From Salinilacustrithrix sp034522155 (GTDB taxonomy: Bacteria > Actinomycetota > Acidimicrobiia > Acidimicrobiales > Salinilacustritrichaceae), in NCBI GenBank assembly GCA_034522155.1, contig JAXHLP010000002.1, forward strand, positions 426,724-490,723: a DNA stretch of 64,000 nucleotides, given 5' to 3'. Of the stretch, positions 27,770-36,649 are shown one piece after another (position 1 is the first letter of the stretch; each line of letters begins with the position of its first letter). A program made the translations under genes and the position numbers. Under the pieces are notes generated by a model. The model saw only the letters and a program-made list of their open reading frames with translations. It had not been told where the DNA came from and searched no databases.

Positions 27770-28765
27770 GTGACCGATGCCGATGCGATGCGCCACGCGA
27801 TCGAGGTCGCCGCCGGGGCCCGCGTGGTCGCCCATCCCAATCCGTGGGTGGGATGCGTGCTGCTGACGCCGAGTGGACGCGTGGTCGAGGGCGCCACCCG
27901 ACCGCCGGGCGAGGCCCATGCCGAGCGGGTGGCGCTCGACGCGGCCGGCCCCGACGCGACTGGTGCGACCGTCGTGGTGACCCTCGAGCCGTGCTCGTTC
28001 CAGGGCCGCACCGGCCCGTGTGCCGACGCCCTGGTCGAGGCGGGCGTGCGGCGGGTCGTGGTCGGTGTGCTCGACCCCGACCCGCGTGTGGCCGGCACGG
28101 GTGTCCGCCGATTGCAGGAGGCCGGCATCGAGGTGACGGTCGGCGTGCTCGCCGCCGAGGTCGAGGACCAGCTCACCGCGTACCTCCATCAGCGTCGCAC
28201 CGGTCGGCCCTACGTCGTGACCAAGTTGGCCGCCAGCCTCGATGGGCGGACCGCCGCCCCGGACGGGACGAGCCGGTGGATCACCGGTGCCGAGGCCCGC
28301 ACCGACGCCCACCGGCTGCGGGCCGAGAGCGATGCCGTGCTCGTGGGGGCCGGCACCGTCCGGGCCGACGATCCCGCCCTCACGGTCCGCCACGTCGAGG
28401 GACCCGAGCCCGAGCGGATCGTGCTCGGGGTCGCCCCGCCCGATGCCGCGGTCCGACCCTGCCGCGAGGTGCGCGGTCCGCTCGATCAGTTGCTCGACGG
28501 CCTGGGACGGGAGGGCATGGTGCAGGTGCTGGTCGAGGGCGGCGCCACCGTCATCGGCGACCTCCACCGGGCGGGCCTGGTCGACCGCTACGTGCTCTAT
28601 CTCGCGCCGGTCCTCTTCGGCGGCGACGACGCCCTGGGGCTCTTCGCCGGCCCGGGGGCGGCGACCATCGACGACGCCTGGCGGGGGAGCATCGAGGCGA
28701 TCGAGAGGCTCGGGGCCGACGTGCGCGTCGATCTGGTACCGGGACCGACGACCGACCAAAACTAG
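27770..28765 (+). CDS. ribD: Bifunctional riboflavin deaminase/reductase
   Basis: Carries the second and third steps of riboflavin synthesis. The N-terminal zinc deaminase has PNPWVGCVLL, the GEAHAERVAL ligand/catalytic pair and VTLEPCSFQGRTGPC. The C-terminal reductase (from about residue 150) has VVTKLAASLDGRTA, VGAGTVRADDPALTVR and the VLVEGGATVIGDL nucleotide site. Of two adjacent GTG codons, the second (27770) is preferred since it lies at the predicted transcription start. The stop TAG lies inside a palindrome upstream of ribE. Confidence 0.94.
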   Translation: MTDADAMRHAIEVAAGARVVAHPNPWVGCVLLTPSGRVVEGATRPPGEAHAERVALDAAGPDATGATVVVTLEPCSFQGRTGPCADALVEAGVRRVVVGVLDPDPRVAGTGVRRLQEAGIEVTVGVLAAEVEDQLTAYLHQRRTGRPYVVTKLAASLDGRTAAPDGTSRWITGAEARTDAHRLRAESDAVLVGAGTVRADDPALTVRHVEGPEPERIVLGVAPPDAAVRPCREVRGPLDQLLDGLGREGMVQVLVEGGATVIGDLHRAGLVDRYVLYLAPVLFGGDDALGLFAGPGAATIDDAWRGSIEAIERLGADVRVDLVPGPTTDQN

Positions 28766-28779
28766 AACGTGTTCTAGTT
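28760..28779. promoter_or_regulatory. KstR-type palindromic operator before ribE
   Basis: AACTAGAAC-GT-GTTCTAGTT is a perfect palindrome and its core TAGAACGTGTTCTA fits the TNNAACNNGTTNNA site known for the TetR-family sterol regulator KstR. It covers the ribD stop and the expected -35 position of the ribE promoter, so a bound repressor would block it. The regulator that uses it is not in this window. Confidence 0.6.
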
Positions 28780-28787
28780 TCGTGGGG

Positions 28788-28793
28788 TAGGCT
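28788..28793 (+). promoter_or_regulatory. -10 box of ribE
   Basis: TAGGCT followed by 7 bases and ATG 28801, so the ribE mRNA is predicted to be leaderless. The palindromic operator lies 8 bases upstream. Confidence 0.62.
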
Positions 28794-28800
28794 GGCGCCG

Positions 28801-29450
28801 ATGTTCACCGGGATCGTCGAAGAGCTCGGAACCGTGGTCGGCTTCGACGGCGGCATCCTGCGGATCGCCGCCGGCGAGGTCCTCGCCGACGCCGAGGTCG
28901 GCGCATCGCTCGCGGTCAACGGGTGCTGCCTGACCGTCACCGCCTTCGAGCGCGGCGAGCCCGGGTGGTGGGAGGCCGACGTCTCCCACGAGACCCTGCG
29001 CCGGACCGACCTCGGCGTGCTCGAGCCCGGGGCGCCGGTGAACCTCGAGCGGCCGGTCCGGGCCCAGGATCGCCTCGGCGGCCACATCGTCCAGGGCCAC
29101 GTCGACGCCGTCGGCGAGATCGTCGAGCCCGTGCCCGACCTGCGGGTCCGGATGCCTCGCGACCTCCTGCGCTACGTGGTCGTCAAGGGCTCGGTCACTG
29201 TCGACGGCGTCAGCCTGACCGTCGTCGACGTCCTCACCGACGGCTTCACCGTGGCGGTCATCCCCCACACCGCCGGGGTCACGACGCTGGGCTCGAAAGG
29301 GCCCGGCGATCCCGTCAATCTCGAAGTCGACGTCACCGTGAAATACGTTGAGCGGCTCCTGACCTGGAAGGAAGCCGGCTCCGTCGGCCCTGGCGGGCCT
29401 CGTCGCAAGACGAATGCTCCGCATTCGTCATCATCAGAGAAGGTGGACCC

Positions 29451-29454
<4 letters not shown>
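28801..29454 (+). CDS. ribE: Riboflavin synthase alpha chain
   Basis: Dismutates two 6,7-dimethyl-8-ribityllumazines to riboflavin. The 217-residue protein has the two tandem lumazine barrels: MFTGIVEELGTV with NGCCLTV, and GGHIVQGHVDAVG with VDGVSLTVVDV. The family normally ends close to VKYVERLLTW; the last 25 or so residues (GSVGPGGPRRKTNAPHSSSS...) are encoded by two small hairpins, including the GACGAATGC palindrome, and look like an acquired tail. Start is ATG 28801 at the predicted transcription start. The stop overlaps ribBA by 4 bases. Confidence 0.94.
29409..29429. repeat. GACGAATGC palindrome, copy in ribE
   Basis: Perfect 9-bp inverted repeat around TCC and followed by ATC, as at 21242-21262 where the spacer is the complementary GGA. 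A second hairpin, GGCCC-TGGC-GGGCC, lies about 10 bases upstream. It encodes the NAPHSSSS part of the RibE tail; the priA copy encodes NAEHSSS in the same frame. Confidence 0.7.
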
Positions 29455-30671
<1,217 letters not shown>

Positions 30672-30759
30672 CTCACTCGTCCTCCGGCCCCTGGGGGCCG
30701 CTCGATCCTCGTTTCGTTGCCGGCTGCTCGCACCGGCGTGCCGGCGCGCTCCCGACGCC
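30672..30759 (-). repeat. Dispersed intergenic repeat, family 1, copy 2 (inverted)
   Basis: The reverse complement matches the element at 17406-17493 end to end, including GGCGTCGGGAGCGCGCC and GAGGACGAGTGAG. Its terminal hairpin reads CGGCCC..GGGGCCG instead of CGGCCCGCAAGGGCCG, still self-complementary. It begins directly after the ribBA stop and may act as a terminator or processing site before ribH. Confidence 0.75.
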
Positions 30760-30784
30760 GGCCTTCGGGCAGGATTGAGCCGCT

Positions 30785-31267
30785 GTGGCCTCGGGAGACG
30801 ATCGAGCCGCCGCTCCTGACGGGCTCGACGGGACCGGCCTGCGCATCGGACTGGTGAAGGCCCGGTGGAACGCCGAGATCGTCGACCGTCTCGAGGCCGG
30901 CGTCGACCGGGGCCTGCTCCACCTCGGCGTCCCGGCCTCCGACATCGTGGTCGAGTCGGTCCCGGGCAGCTTCGAGGTGCCGATGGGTGCCCGCATCCTC
31001 GCCACCAGCGGCGAGGTCGACGCCATCGTCACCATCGGCTGCGTGATCCGCGGCGAGACCACCCACTACGAGCTCGTGTCCGAGGGCGCGGCCAGCGGCG
31101 TCCAGCGGGTCCAGCTCGACACCGGCGTGCCCATCGCCTTCGGTCTCGTCACCGTGGAGACCCGTGACCAGGCTCTGGCTCGCTCCGACGGCCCCGGCGG
31201 GCACAACGTCGGCGAATCGGCCGCCGCCGTCGCCGTCGAGATGGCGCGGATGGCTCGCAGGCATTGA
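30785..31267 (+). CDS. ribH: 6,7-dimethyl-8-ribityllumazine synthase
   Basis: Condenses the RibB and RibD products to form lumazine, substrate of RibE. The 160-residue product has the substrate-binding VKARWNAEIVDRLEAG, the VPGSFEVPMGARIL loop, IGCVIRGETTHYE, and the catalytic histidine in that last motif. GTG 30785 gives a slightly long N-terminus of about 18 non-conserved residues. The 113-base gap after ribBA is filled by a dispersed repeat. Confidence 0.95.
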   Translation: MASGDDRAAAPDGLDGTGLRIGLVKARWNAEIVDRLEAGVDRGLLHLGVPASDIVVESVPGSFEVPMGARILATSGEVDAIVTIGCVIRGETTHYELVSEGAASGVQRVQLDTGVPIAFGLVTVETRDQALARSDGPGGHNVGESAAAVAVEMARMARRH

Positions 31268-31274
31268 ACTCGTG

Positions 31275-31375
31275 ACTCCTGAGGTTCCCTCCTCCGTCGC
31301 GAACCTCCCGTTGCACGCAGCCGCGTTGCGCCCTCCGTCGGACGGTCGGCTGGCGCCTCCCTCGTACGGGCAAAG
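31275..31375 (-). repeat. Dispersed intergenic repeat, family 2, copy 2 (inverted)
   Basis: Occupies most of the gap between ribH and hisG. Its reverse complement shares GCGCCAGCC and the GGCGCAACGCGGCT..GTGCAACGGG core with 6871-6965. The flanking hairpin is GAGGTTC/GAACCTC, replacing ACCGTC/GACGGT of the other copy, so pairing is kept though the bases differ. Confidence 0.7.
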
Positions 31376-31403
31376 GGATTCGGTTCATCGGACTCGGTGG
31401 CCG

Positions 31404-31409
31404 TACCGT
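31404..31409 (+). promoter_or_regulatory. -10 box of hisG
   Basis: TACCGT lies 8 bases before GTG 31418 and supports that codon as the true, near-leaderless start. Confidence 0.5.
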
Positions 31410-31417
31410 CGCGTGAC

Positions 31418-32293
31418 GTGCTGAGAATCGTCCTGCCCAAGGGGTCGCTCGAGCAGGCGACCATGGAGCTGTTCGCCGCCGCCGATCTCACCGTGAACCG
31501 GTCGAGCAGTGTCGACTACAAGGCCACGGTCGAGGACCCGCGCATCGACGATGTCCGCATCCTGCGGCCCCAGGAGATCCCCCAGTACGTCTCCGAAGGT
31601 CTGTTCGACCTCGGCATCGCCGGCCGAGACTGGGTCGAGGAGACCGGCGCCGAGGTCGTGTCCCTCGGCCAGCTCCTGTACTCCAAGGCCACCAGCAACC
31701 CGGTGCGCATCGTGGTGGCCGTGCCCCAGGACTCGCCGGTCGAATCGGTGGCCGACCTGTCCCAGGGCGTGCGGGTCTCCAGCGAATACCCCGAGCTCAC
31801 CCGCAAGTACTTCGCCGGCCACGGCATCAGCGCCGACATCCGCCTGTCCTACGGGGCCACCGAGGCCAAGGTCCCCGACATCGTCGACTGCGTGGTCGAC
31901 ATCACCGAGACCGGGCGGGCACTCCGGGCGGCCGGCCTCAAGATCATCGACACGATCCTCACCAGCCACACCGAACTGCTCGCCAACCCGGCCAGCCACG
32001 CCGACGCCGACAAGGCCCACGCCATGAGCCAGCTGCTCACGCTGCTCAACGGCACGCTCGAAGCCCGAGGCAAGGTGCTGGTCAAGCTCAACGTGAGCGG
32101 CAACGACCTCGACCGCGTGATCGAGCTCATCCCCTCGATGCGGGCGCCGACGGTGAACGAGCTCTACGGCGGCGGGGCCTACGCGGTGGAGACCGTCGTC
32201 CCCAAGAACCAGATCAACGTGCTCATCCCCGCGCTGGTCGACGCGGGTGCCAGCGACATCCTCGAGATGCCCTTGTCGAAGATCGTCCACTGA
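31418..32293 (+). CDS. hisG: ATP phosphoribosyltransferase, long form
   Basis: First step of histidine synthesis, joining ATP and PRPP. The 291-residue protein is the long HisG with its own regulatory domain: catalytic lobes with LRIVLPKGSLEQATMELF, FDLGIAGRDWVEE and the PRPP loop region DIVDCVVDITETGRALRAAGLK, and a C-terminal histidine-sensing domain of about 75 residues. GTG 31418 gives the classical MLRIVLPKGSL start; an alternative GTG at 31397 adds seven residues and would include the -10 box. No other his gene is present here. Confidence 0.92.
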   Translation: MLRIVLPKGSLEQATMELFAAADLTVNRSSSVDYKATVEDPRIDDVRILRPQEIPQYVSEGLFDLGIAGRDWVEETGAEVVSLGQLLYSKATSNPVRIVVAVPQDSPVESVADLSQGVRVSSEYPELTRKYFAGHGISADIRLSYGATEAKVPDIVDCVVDITETGRALRAAGLKIIDTILTSHTELLANPASHADADKAHAMSQLLTLLNGTLEARGKVLVKLNVSGNDLDRVIELIPSMRAPTVNELYGGGAYAVETVVPKNQINVLIPALVDAGASDILEMPLSKIVH

Positions 32294-32323
32294 AACCCTC
32301 GCTCGCGGGGCGAGCTCGGGTTT
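32293..32323 (+). terminator. Probable hisG terminator
   Basis: AAACCC and GGGTTT enclose a nested GCTCG..CGAGC stem, directly after the hisG stop. Only three T residues follow, so it is a weak or factor-assisted terminator. Confidence 0.55.
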
Positions 32324-32383
32324 CCCGGAGTTCTTCGGCAGGGCCTCAGCTCAGAACCTCCGGAGATCACCGCAGCCGACGGT

Positions 32384-32389
32384 TAGGTT
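32384..32389 (+). promoter_or_regulatory. -10 box of the cold-shock-like gene
   Basis: TAGGTT, then 7 bases, then ATG 32397: predicted leaderless transcript for the cold-shock-like/GH3 pair. Confidence 0.58.
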
Positions 32390-32396
32390 CCCGGCC

Positions 32397-32618
32397 ATGG
32401 CCATTGCATTGCTCGGTACGAGGACCGGGGTGGTGACGAGCTTCGACGACCACCGCGGCCTCGGCACGATCGCCGACGACGAGGGCACGGTCTTCGATTT
32501 CCACTGCGCGGCGATCGCCGACGGCACCCGCACCATCGAGGTCGACGCCCGGGTCCGGTTCGCCGTCGTGGCCGGTCACCTCGGCCGGTGGGAGGCCGGG
32601 GAGATCACCCCCGCATGA
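32397..32618 (+). CDS. Cold-shock-like small OB-fold protein
   Basis: A 73-residue protein resembling a divergent cold-shock domain: GTRTGVVTSFDDHRGLGTIADD aligns with the CspA strand 1-2 region (GxVKWFNxxKGFGFI) and VFDFHCAAIADGTRTIEV with the RNP2 and loop region. Both aromatic RNA-binding motifs are degenerate (RGLGTI, FDFH), so nucleic-acid binding is uncertain. ATG 32397 lies at the predicted transcription start. The stop overlaps the beta-glucosidase start by 4 bases, an unusual partner. Confidence 0.7.
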   Translation: MAIALLGTRTGVVTSFDDHRGLGTIADDEGTVFDFHCAAIADGTRTIEVDARVRFAVVAGHLGRWEAGEITPA

Positions 32619-35068
32619 GCGGCGGCGGCGACGGGCTCGAAGCCCGGATCGACGAGCTGCTCGACCAGCTCGACCTCGACGAGCGGGCGGCGCTCACCGC
32701 CGGCACCGACCTGTGGCGCGTCGCCGGCGTGGCCCGTGCCGGCATCGGCGAGCTCAAGGTCACCGACGGTCCCACCGGTGCCCGGGGCGATCTCACCACC
32801 GGGGCCAAGGCGGTCTGCTTCCCGGTGGGGTCGGCGATCGGCGCCACGTGGGACACCGAGCTGGTCGCCGAGGTCGCCACGATGCTCGCCGACGAGGCGC
32901 GGAGCAAGGGGGCCGAGGTGCTCCTCGGACCAACGGTGAACATCCATCGCCATCCGCTCGCCGGGCGGAACTTCGAGTGCTACGCGGAGGACCCCGAGCT
33001 CACTGCCCGTCTGTGCGTCGCGTTCATCTCGGCCTTGCAGTCCGGCGGGGTCGGTGCCTCGCTCAAGCACTTCGTCGCCAACGACTCCGAGTTCGAACGC
33101 CACACCATCAGCTCCCAGGTCGACGAGCGCACCCTGCGCGAGGTCTATCTGCGCCCGTTCGAGGCGGCCGTCGCCGAGGCCGACCCCTGGACGATCATGG
33201 CCGCCTACAACCGGCTCAACGGCACCTTCGCGAGCGAGCACCGGTGGCTGCTCGTCGAGCTGCTCAAGCAGGAGTGGGGTTGGCCGGGCGTGGTCGTCTC
33301 CGACTGGTACGCCACCCACGACACCGTGGCCTCGGGCGCCGGCGGACTCGACCTGCAGATGCCGGGCCCGGCCGCCCAGTTCGGCCCGGCCCTGGCCCAG
33401 GCCGTCCGGGACGGCGACGTCGACGAGGCCGAGCTCGCCGACAAGGCCCGCCGGGTGCTGCGGCTCCACGCCCGGACCGGCAAGCTCGACGCGCCCGACG
33501 AGGTGCCGGAGCGCTCCGTCGACAGCCCCGAGCGCCGCGAGCTCGCCCGCCGCACCGCGATCGCGTCGGCCGTGCTGCTCACCAACGACGCCCTCCTGCC
33601 ACTCGACGTCGGGAGCCGGGTGGCGGTGATCGGGCCCAATGCCACACCGGGGCGCATCCAGGGCGGTGGGTCGAGCGAGGTGACGCCCCACCACACCGTG
33701 ACCCCCCTCGACGGGCTGCGCGAACGCTTCGAGGTCACCCACGCGCGTGGGGTCGGTGTCGGCGTCCACGGGCCACCGATCGACCCGGGCCTGCTGGCCG
33801 GCGGGGGCTTCGACGAGGAGCTGTTCCCCACCGCTGACCTCAGTGGCGAGCCCTACCGGCGCGGGCGGTCGTCAGAGGCCGCCATGTCGTTCTTCGGCGC
33901 CGCCGTGCCCGAGCTCGGACTCGGCCGGTTCTCGGCCCGTTGGTCCACGCGGTTCACGCCCGATCAGACGGGAGAGTGGACCGTCACCGTGGCCGCCGCC
34001 GGCGCGGCGCGCGTGCTGGTCGACGGTGAGGTGGCGGTGCACGACCCGACGCCCGGACCAAAGATGGCGATCTGGATCGAGGGACTCGAGCCGGTGTCCG
34101 CGGGGCTGCACCTCGACGCCGGATACAGCTACGACCTCGTCGTGGAGCTGGTGGCCGACGAGCGGGGCACGCTGCCGCACCTGCGGTTTGCCGCCGAATC
34201 GCCGAGCAGCGCTCTCGAGCTCGACCGCGCCGTGGCGGCCGCCGCCGACGCCGAGGCCGCGATCGTGGTCGTGGGGACCAGTTCGGACTACGAGAGCGAG
34301 GGCGGCGACCGCGTCGAGTTCAACCTGCCCGGTCGCCAGGACGAGCTGGTCGAAGGGGTCGCGGCGGCCAACCCGAACACGGTCGTCGTCGTCAACGCCG
34401 CAAGCCCCGTGTCCATGCCGTGGATCGACGCGGTCCGGGCGGTGCTGTGGGTCTGGTACCCCGGACAGGAGTTCGGCCACGCCCTCGCCGACATCCTCGC
34501 CGGCGACGCCGACCCCGGCGGTCGGCTGCCCACCACCTTCGCCCGCCGGCTCGAGGACACCCCCGCGTTCACCAACTACCCCGGCGAGTTCGGCCAGGTC
34601 CGCTACGGCGAGGGGATCTTCGTCGGGCACCGGTGGTACGACGCCCGGGCCATCGAGCCGCTGTTCCCGTTCGGCCACGGTCTGTCCTACGCCACCTTCG
34701 AACTGGGCGAGACCACCGCCGAGGTCGCCGAGGACGGCTCGGTCGAGTTGGCGGTCCGGGTCACCAACGTGAGCGACCGAGCCGGCGCGGAGGTCGTGCA
34801 GGCCTACGTCGAGCCACCCGAGGGCCCGGCGGCCCGGCCGGTACGCCAACTGGCCGGCTTCACCAAGGTCCACCTCGAGGCCGGCGAGACCACGACGACA
34901 TCGGTCCGCATCCCCGCGCGTGGCCTCGCGTACTGGGACCCGACCGCAGCCGTCTGGACGGTCGCCGAGGGCGAGCACACGCTCTGGATCGGCCGGTCGT
35001 CACGGGACCTCACCGAGTGGGTGACCGTGGACCCGGGCGCCAGGACCCTCCCCACCCCCCAACCGTGA
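32615..35068 (+). CDS. GH3 family beta-glucosidase with PA14 domain
   Basis: Glycoside hydrolase of 817 residues, expected to cleave terminal beta-linked sugars. The GH3 N-terminal barrel includes GPTVNIHRHPLAGRNFE, KHFVANDSEF and the nucleophile aspartate in GVVVSDWYATHD. A PA14 carbohydrate-binding insert (about residues 400-540, TRFTPDQTGEWTVTVAAAG) lies within the second GH3 domain, which carries the acid/base Glu in YESEGGDR; a fibronectin-like domain ends the protein. There is no signal peptide, so it is cytoplasmic and may act on imported oligosaccharides or glycosides. Translation is coupled to the small cold-shock-like gene. Confidence 0.9.
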   Translation: MSGGGDGLEARIDELLDQLDLDERAALTAGTDLWRVAGVARAGIGELKVTDGPTGARGDLTTGAKAVCFPVGSAIGATWDTELVAEVATMLADEARSKGAEVLLGPTVNIHRHPLAGRNFECYAEDPELTARLCVAFISALQSGGVGASLKHFVANDSEFERHTISSQVDERTLREVYLRPFEAAVAEADPWTIMAAYNRLNGTFASEHRWLLVELLKQEWGWPGVVVSDWYATHDTVASGAGGLDLQMPGPAAQFGPALAQAVRDGDVDEAELADKARRVLRLHARTGKLDAPDEVPERSVDSPERRELARRTAIASAVLLTNDALLPLDVGSRVAVIGPNATPGRIQGGGSSEVTPHHTVTPLDGLRERFEVTHARGVGVGVHGPPIDPGLLAGGGFDEELFPTADLSGEPYRRGRSSEAAMSFFGAAVPELGLGRFSARWSTRFTPDQTGEWTVTVAAAGAARVLVDGEVAVHDPTPGPKMAIWIEGLEPVSAGLHLDAGYSYDLVVELVADERGTLPHLRFAAESPSSALELDRAVAAAADAEAAIVVVGTSSDYESEGGDRVEFNLPGRQDELVEGVAAANPNTVVVVNAASPVSMPWIDAVRAVLWVWYPGQEFGHALADILAGDADPGGRLPTTFARRLEDTPAFTNYPGEFGQVRYGEGIFVGHRWYDARAIEPLFPFGHGLSYATFELGETTAEVAEDGSVELAVRVTNVSDRAGAEVVQAYVEPPEGPAARPVRQLAGFTKVHLEAGETTTTSVRIPARGLAYWDPTAAVWTVAEGEHTLWIGRSSRDLTEWVTVDPGARTLPTPQP

Positions 35069-35092
35069 TGTTCGTCCCATCGAGGCGTCGAG

Positions 35093-35491
35093 TCAGTCCT
35101 CGCCGCCGCCCTGGACCTCCACGAAGGCCGTCTTGAGCTGGGGCAGGGCCTCGGCGATTGTCTGCTCGTGCTCGCCCAGGCGGCCCTCGAGCCCGGTCAG
35201 CACGGCATCGACCGCGTCGATGGCCAGCCGGGCCTCGTCCAGCCGCGGCTGCTCGCTCGACAGGTGCAGCGCCGCCAGCTCGTAGAACGCCATCACGTGC
35301 TGCACGATCACGTCGGACGCGGGCGCGGCCAGCAGCTGGCGGCGCATCTCGTCGAGCTGTTCCTGGCTGGGCTGTTCCTGGCTGGGCTGGCCAGGCTGTT
35401 GGGCGCTGGGCTCGTCGCCGGACTCGGGCTGGGACGAGTCCTGGCCACGGTCGACCGGGTGCTCGCCACCGGGTGTCCAGAGTGATGACAT
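35093..35491 (-). CDS. DUF1844 family protein
   Basis: A 132-residue protein of a family widespread in actinobacteria, function unknown. The N-terminal 45 residues are Gln-, Pro- and Glu-rich and probably disordered; the conserved helical part runs from MRRQLLAAPASDVIVQHVMAFYEL to the end, rich in Leu and Glu. ATG 35491 is preceded by a GAGGAGG ribosome site; longer in-frame starts are not supported. It is divergent from infC, its usual neighbour in this phylum. Confidence 0.82.
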   Translation of the reverse strand: MSSLWTPGGEHPVDRGQDSSQPESGDEPSAQQPGQPSQEQPSQEQLDEMRRQLLAAPASDVIVQHVMAFYELAALHLSSEQPRLDEARLAIDAVDAVLTGLEGRLGEHEQTIAEALPQLKTAFVEVQGGGED

Positions 35492-35649
35492 GGGGTCCTC
35501 CTCGGCAGGTCTTGCCTCGTGTACGTCCTTCATCGGTAACATATGGGCCACAACCGAGTGAGAAGCGGGGCCCGCCCCCCACCTGGCCACCCTCGGGTGC
35601 GTCCAGGTCGTGGAATCAGCACGAACGGCTCCGGCCGGGAAGTCTGTGG

Positions 35650-35669
35650 CGGACGTCTTCGGACGTCCG
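35650..35669. promoter_or_regulatory. UUCG-capped hairpin upstream of infC
   Basis: CGGACGTC-TTCG-GACGTCCG forms a perfect 8-bp stem with a very stable cUUCGg loop. It lies between the divergent DUF1844 and infC genes, upstream of a possible TATCCT -10 box at 35691. It may be a leader structure if transcription begins further upstream, or a DNA operator. No upstream gene needs a terminator here. Confidence 0.45.
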
Positions 35670-35767
35670 TTTCCGCGTCAGGCAGCACCGTATCCTCCCT
35701 CGTTCGTCAACGAAGTGAACACGTATCCGAGCCACAGGAGGACCGGAGTGTTGAGGAGTGATCGGCA

Positions 35768-36379
35768 ATAGCTGCTGACGAGCCCCGTATCAATGATCGG
35801 ATCCGGGCCCGCGAGGTGCGCCTCGTGGGAGTCGACGGCGAGCAGATCGGGATCAAACCGCTTCCCGAGGCGCTTGCCGCCGCACGCCAACAGGACCTCG
35901 ACCTGGTCGAGGTGGCCGACAAGGCCAACCCGCCGGTGTGCCGGATCATGGACTACGGGAAGTACAAGTACGAAGCGGCGCAGCGGGCGAAGGAGTCACG
36001 CAAGAAGAGCTCCTCCGCCTCGGTCAAGGAGATGAAGTACCGGCCCAAGATCGGGCGGGGCGACTTCGACACCAAGACCCGCAAGGTCGTCAACTTCCTC
36101 GAAGAGGGGCACAAGGTCAAGATCACGCTCATGTTCCGGGGTCGCGAGACCACCCATCCGGAGCTCGGGCGCAAGATCCTCGACCGGGTCGTCGAGGCCA
36201 CGTCCGACGTCGGGCGGGTCGAGACCAGCGCCCGGCAGGAAGGTCGCCAGATGACCATGGTCCTCGGACCGGACAAGAAGGCCCAGGCCTCCGCCAAGGC
36301 CCGCAAGGACAAAGAGGCCCGCGAGGCCGAACAGGAACAGCAGTCCGCCGACGGCAATTCCGACGCCGCCTCCGGCTGA
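35768..36379 (+). CDS. infC: Translation initiation factor IF-3, with ATA start
   Basis: Binds the 30S subunit and checks the start codon. The conserved IF-3 N-terminus RINDRIRAREVRLVGVDGEQ begins at 35786, so the first conventional start (GTG 35816) would delete essential residues. In frame upstream lie only six codons before a TGA, one of them ATA at 35768, preceded by GAGGAG at 35753-35758 with normal spacing. Rare starts at infC are known to make IF-3 limit its own synthesis. The 203-residue protein has both domains joined by the lysine-rich linker (YGKYKYEAAQRAKE) and an acidic tail. It leads the infC-rpmI-rplT operon. Confidence 0.9.
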   Translation: MAADEPRINDRIRAREVRLVGVDGEQIGIKPLPEALAAARQQDLDLVEVADKANPPVCRIMDYGKYKYEAAQRAKESRKKSSSASVKEMKYRPKIGRGDFDTKTRKVVNFLEEGHKVKITLMFRGRETTHPELGRKILDRVVEATSDVGRVETSARQEGRQMTMVLGPDKKAQASAKARKDKEAREAEQEQQSADGNSDAASG

Positions 36380-36400
36380 CCCGAACAGGATCGAATCGAC

Positions 36401-36595
36401 ATGCCAAAGATGAAGACCCATCGCACGTCGGCCAAGCGCTTCAAGGTGACCGGCACCGGCAAGGTCACCCGTCGCCAGGCCAACCGCCACCACGGCAACG
36501 AGCGCCTCACGTCCAAGCGCCTGCGCCGCCTCAAGGGCGACCAGGTGCTCAACCCCAACGAGGCCAAGCGCGTCAAGCGGATGCTCGGCCGCTGA
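36401..36595 (+). CDS. rpmI: 50S ribosomal protein L35
   Basis: A 64-residue, strongly basic ribosomal protein. PKMKTHRTSAKRFKVTGTGK, the HHGNERL segment and KRVKRMLGR are the family hallmarks. It lies between infC and rplT in the universal order; the ribosome site before it is weak. Confidence 0.97.
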   Translation: MPKMKTHRTSAKRFKVTGTGKVTRRQANRHHGNERLTSKRLRRLKGDQVLNPNEAKRVKRMLGR

Positions 36596-36649
36596 GCCGG
36601 TCTCCCGCACCGACGACGAACGAACTCCAGAGCACGAAAGGAGCCAGCG

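Noticed and set aside
35350..35400. Short tandem repeat (CTGTTCCTGGCTGGG twice)
   Set aside because: It encodes the Gln/Pro/Ser-rich N-terminus of the DUF1844 protein; ordinary coding repeat.
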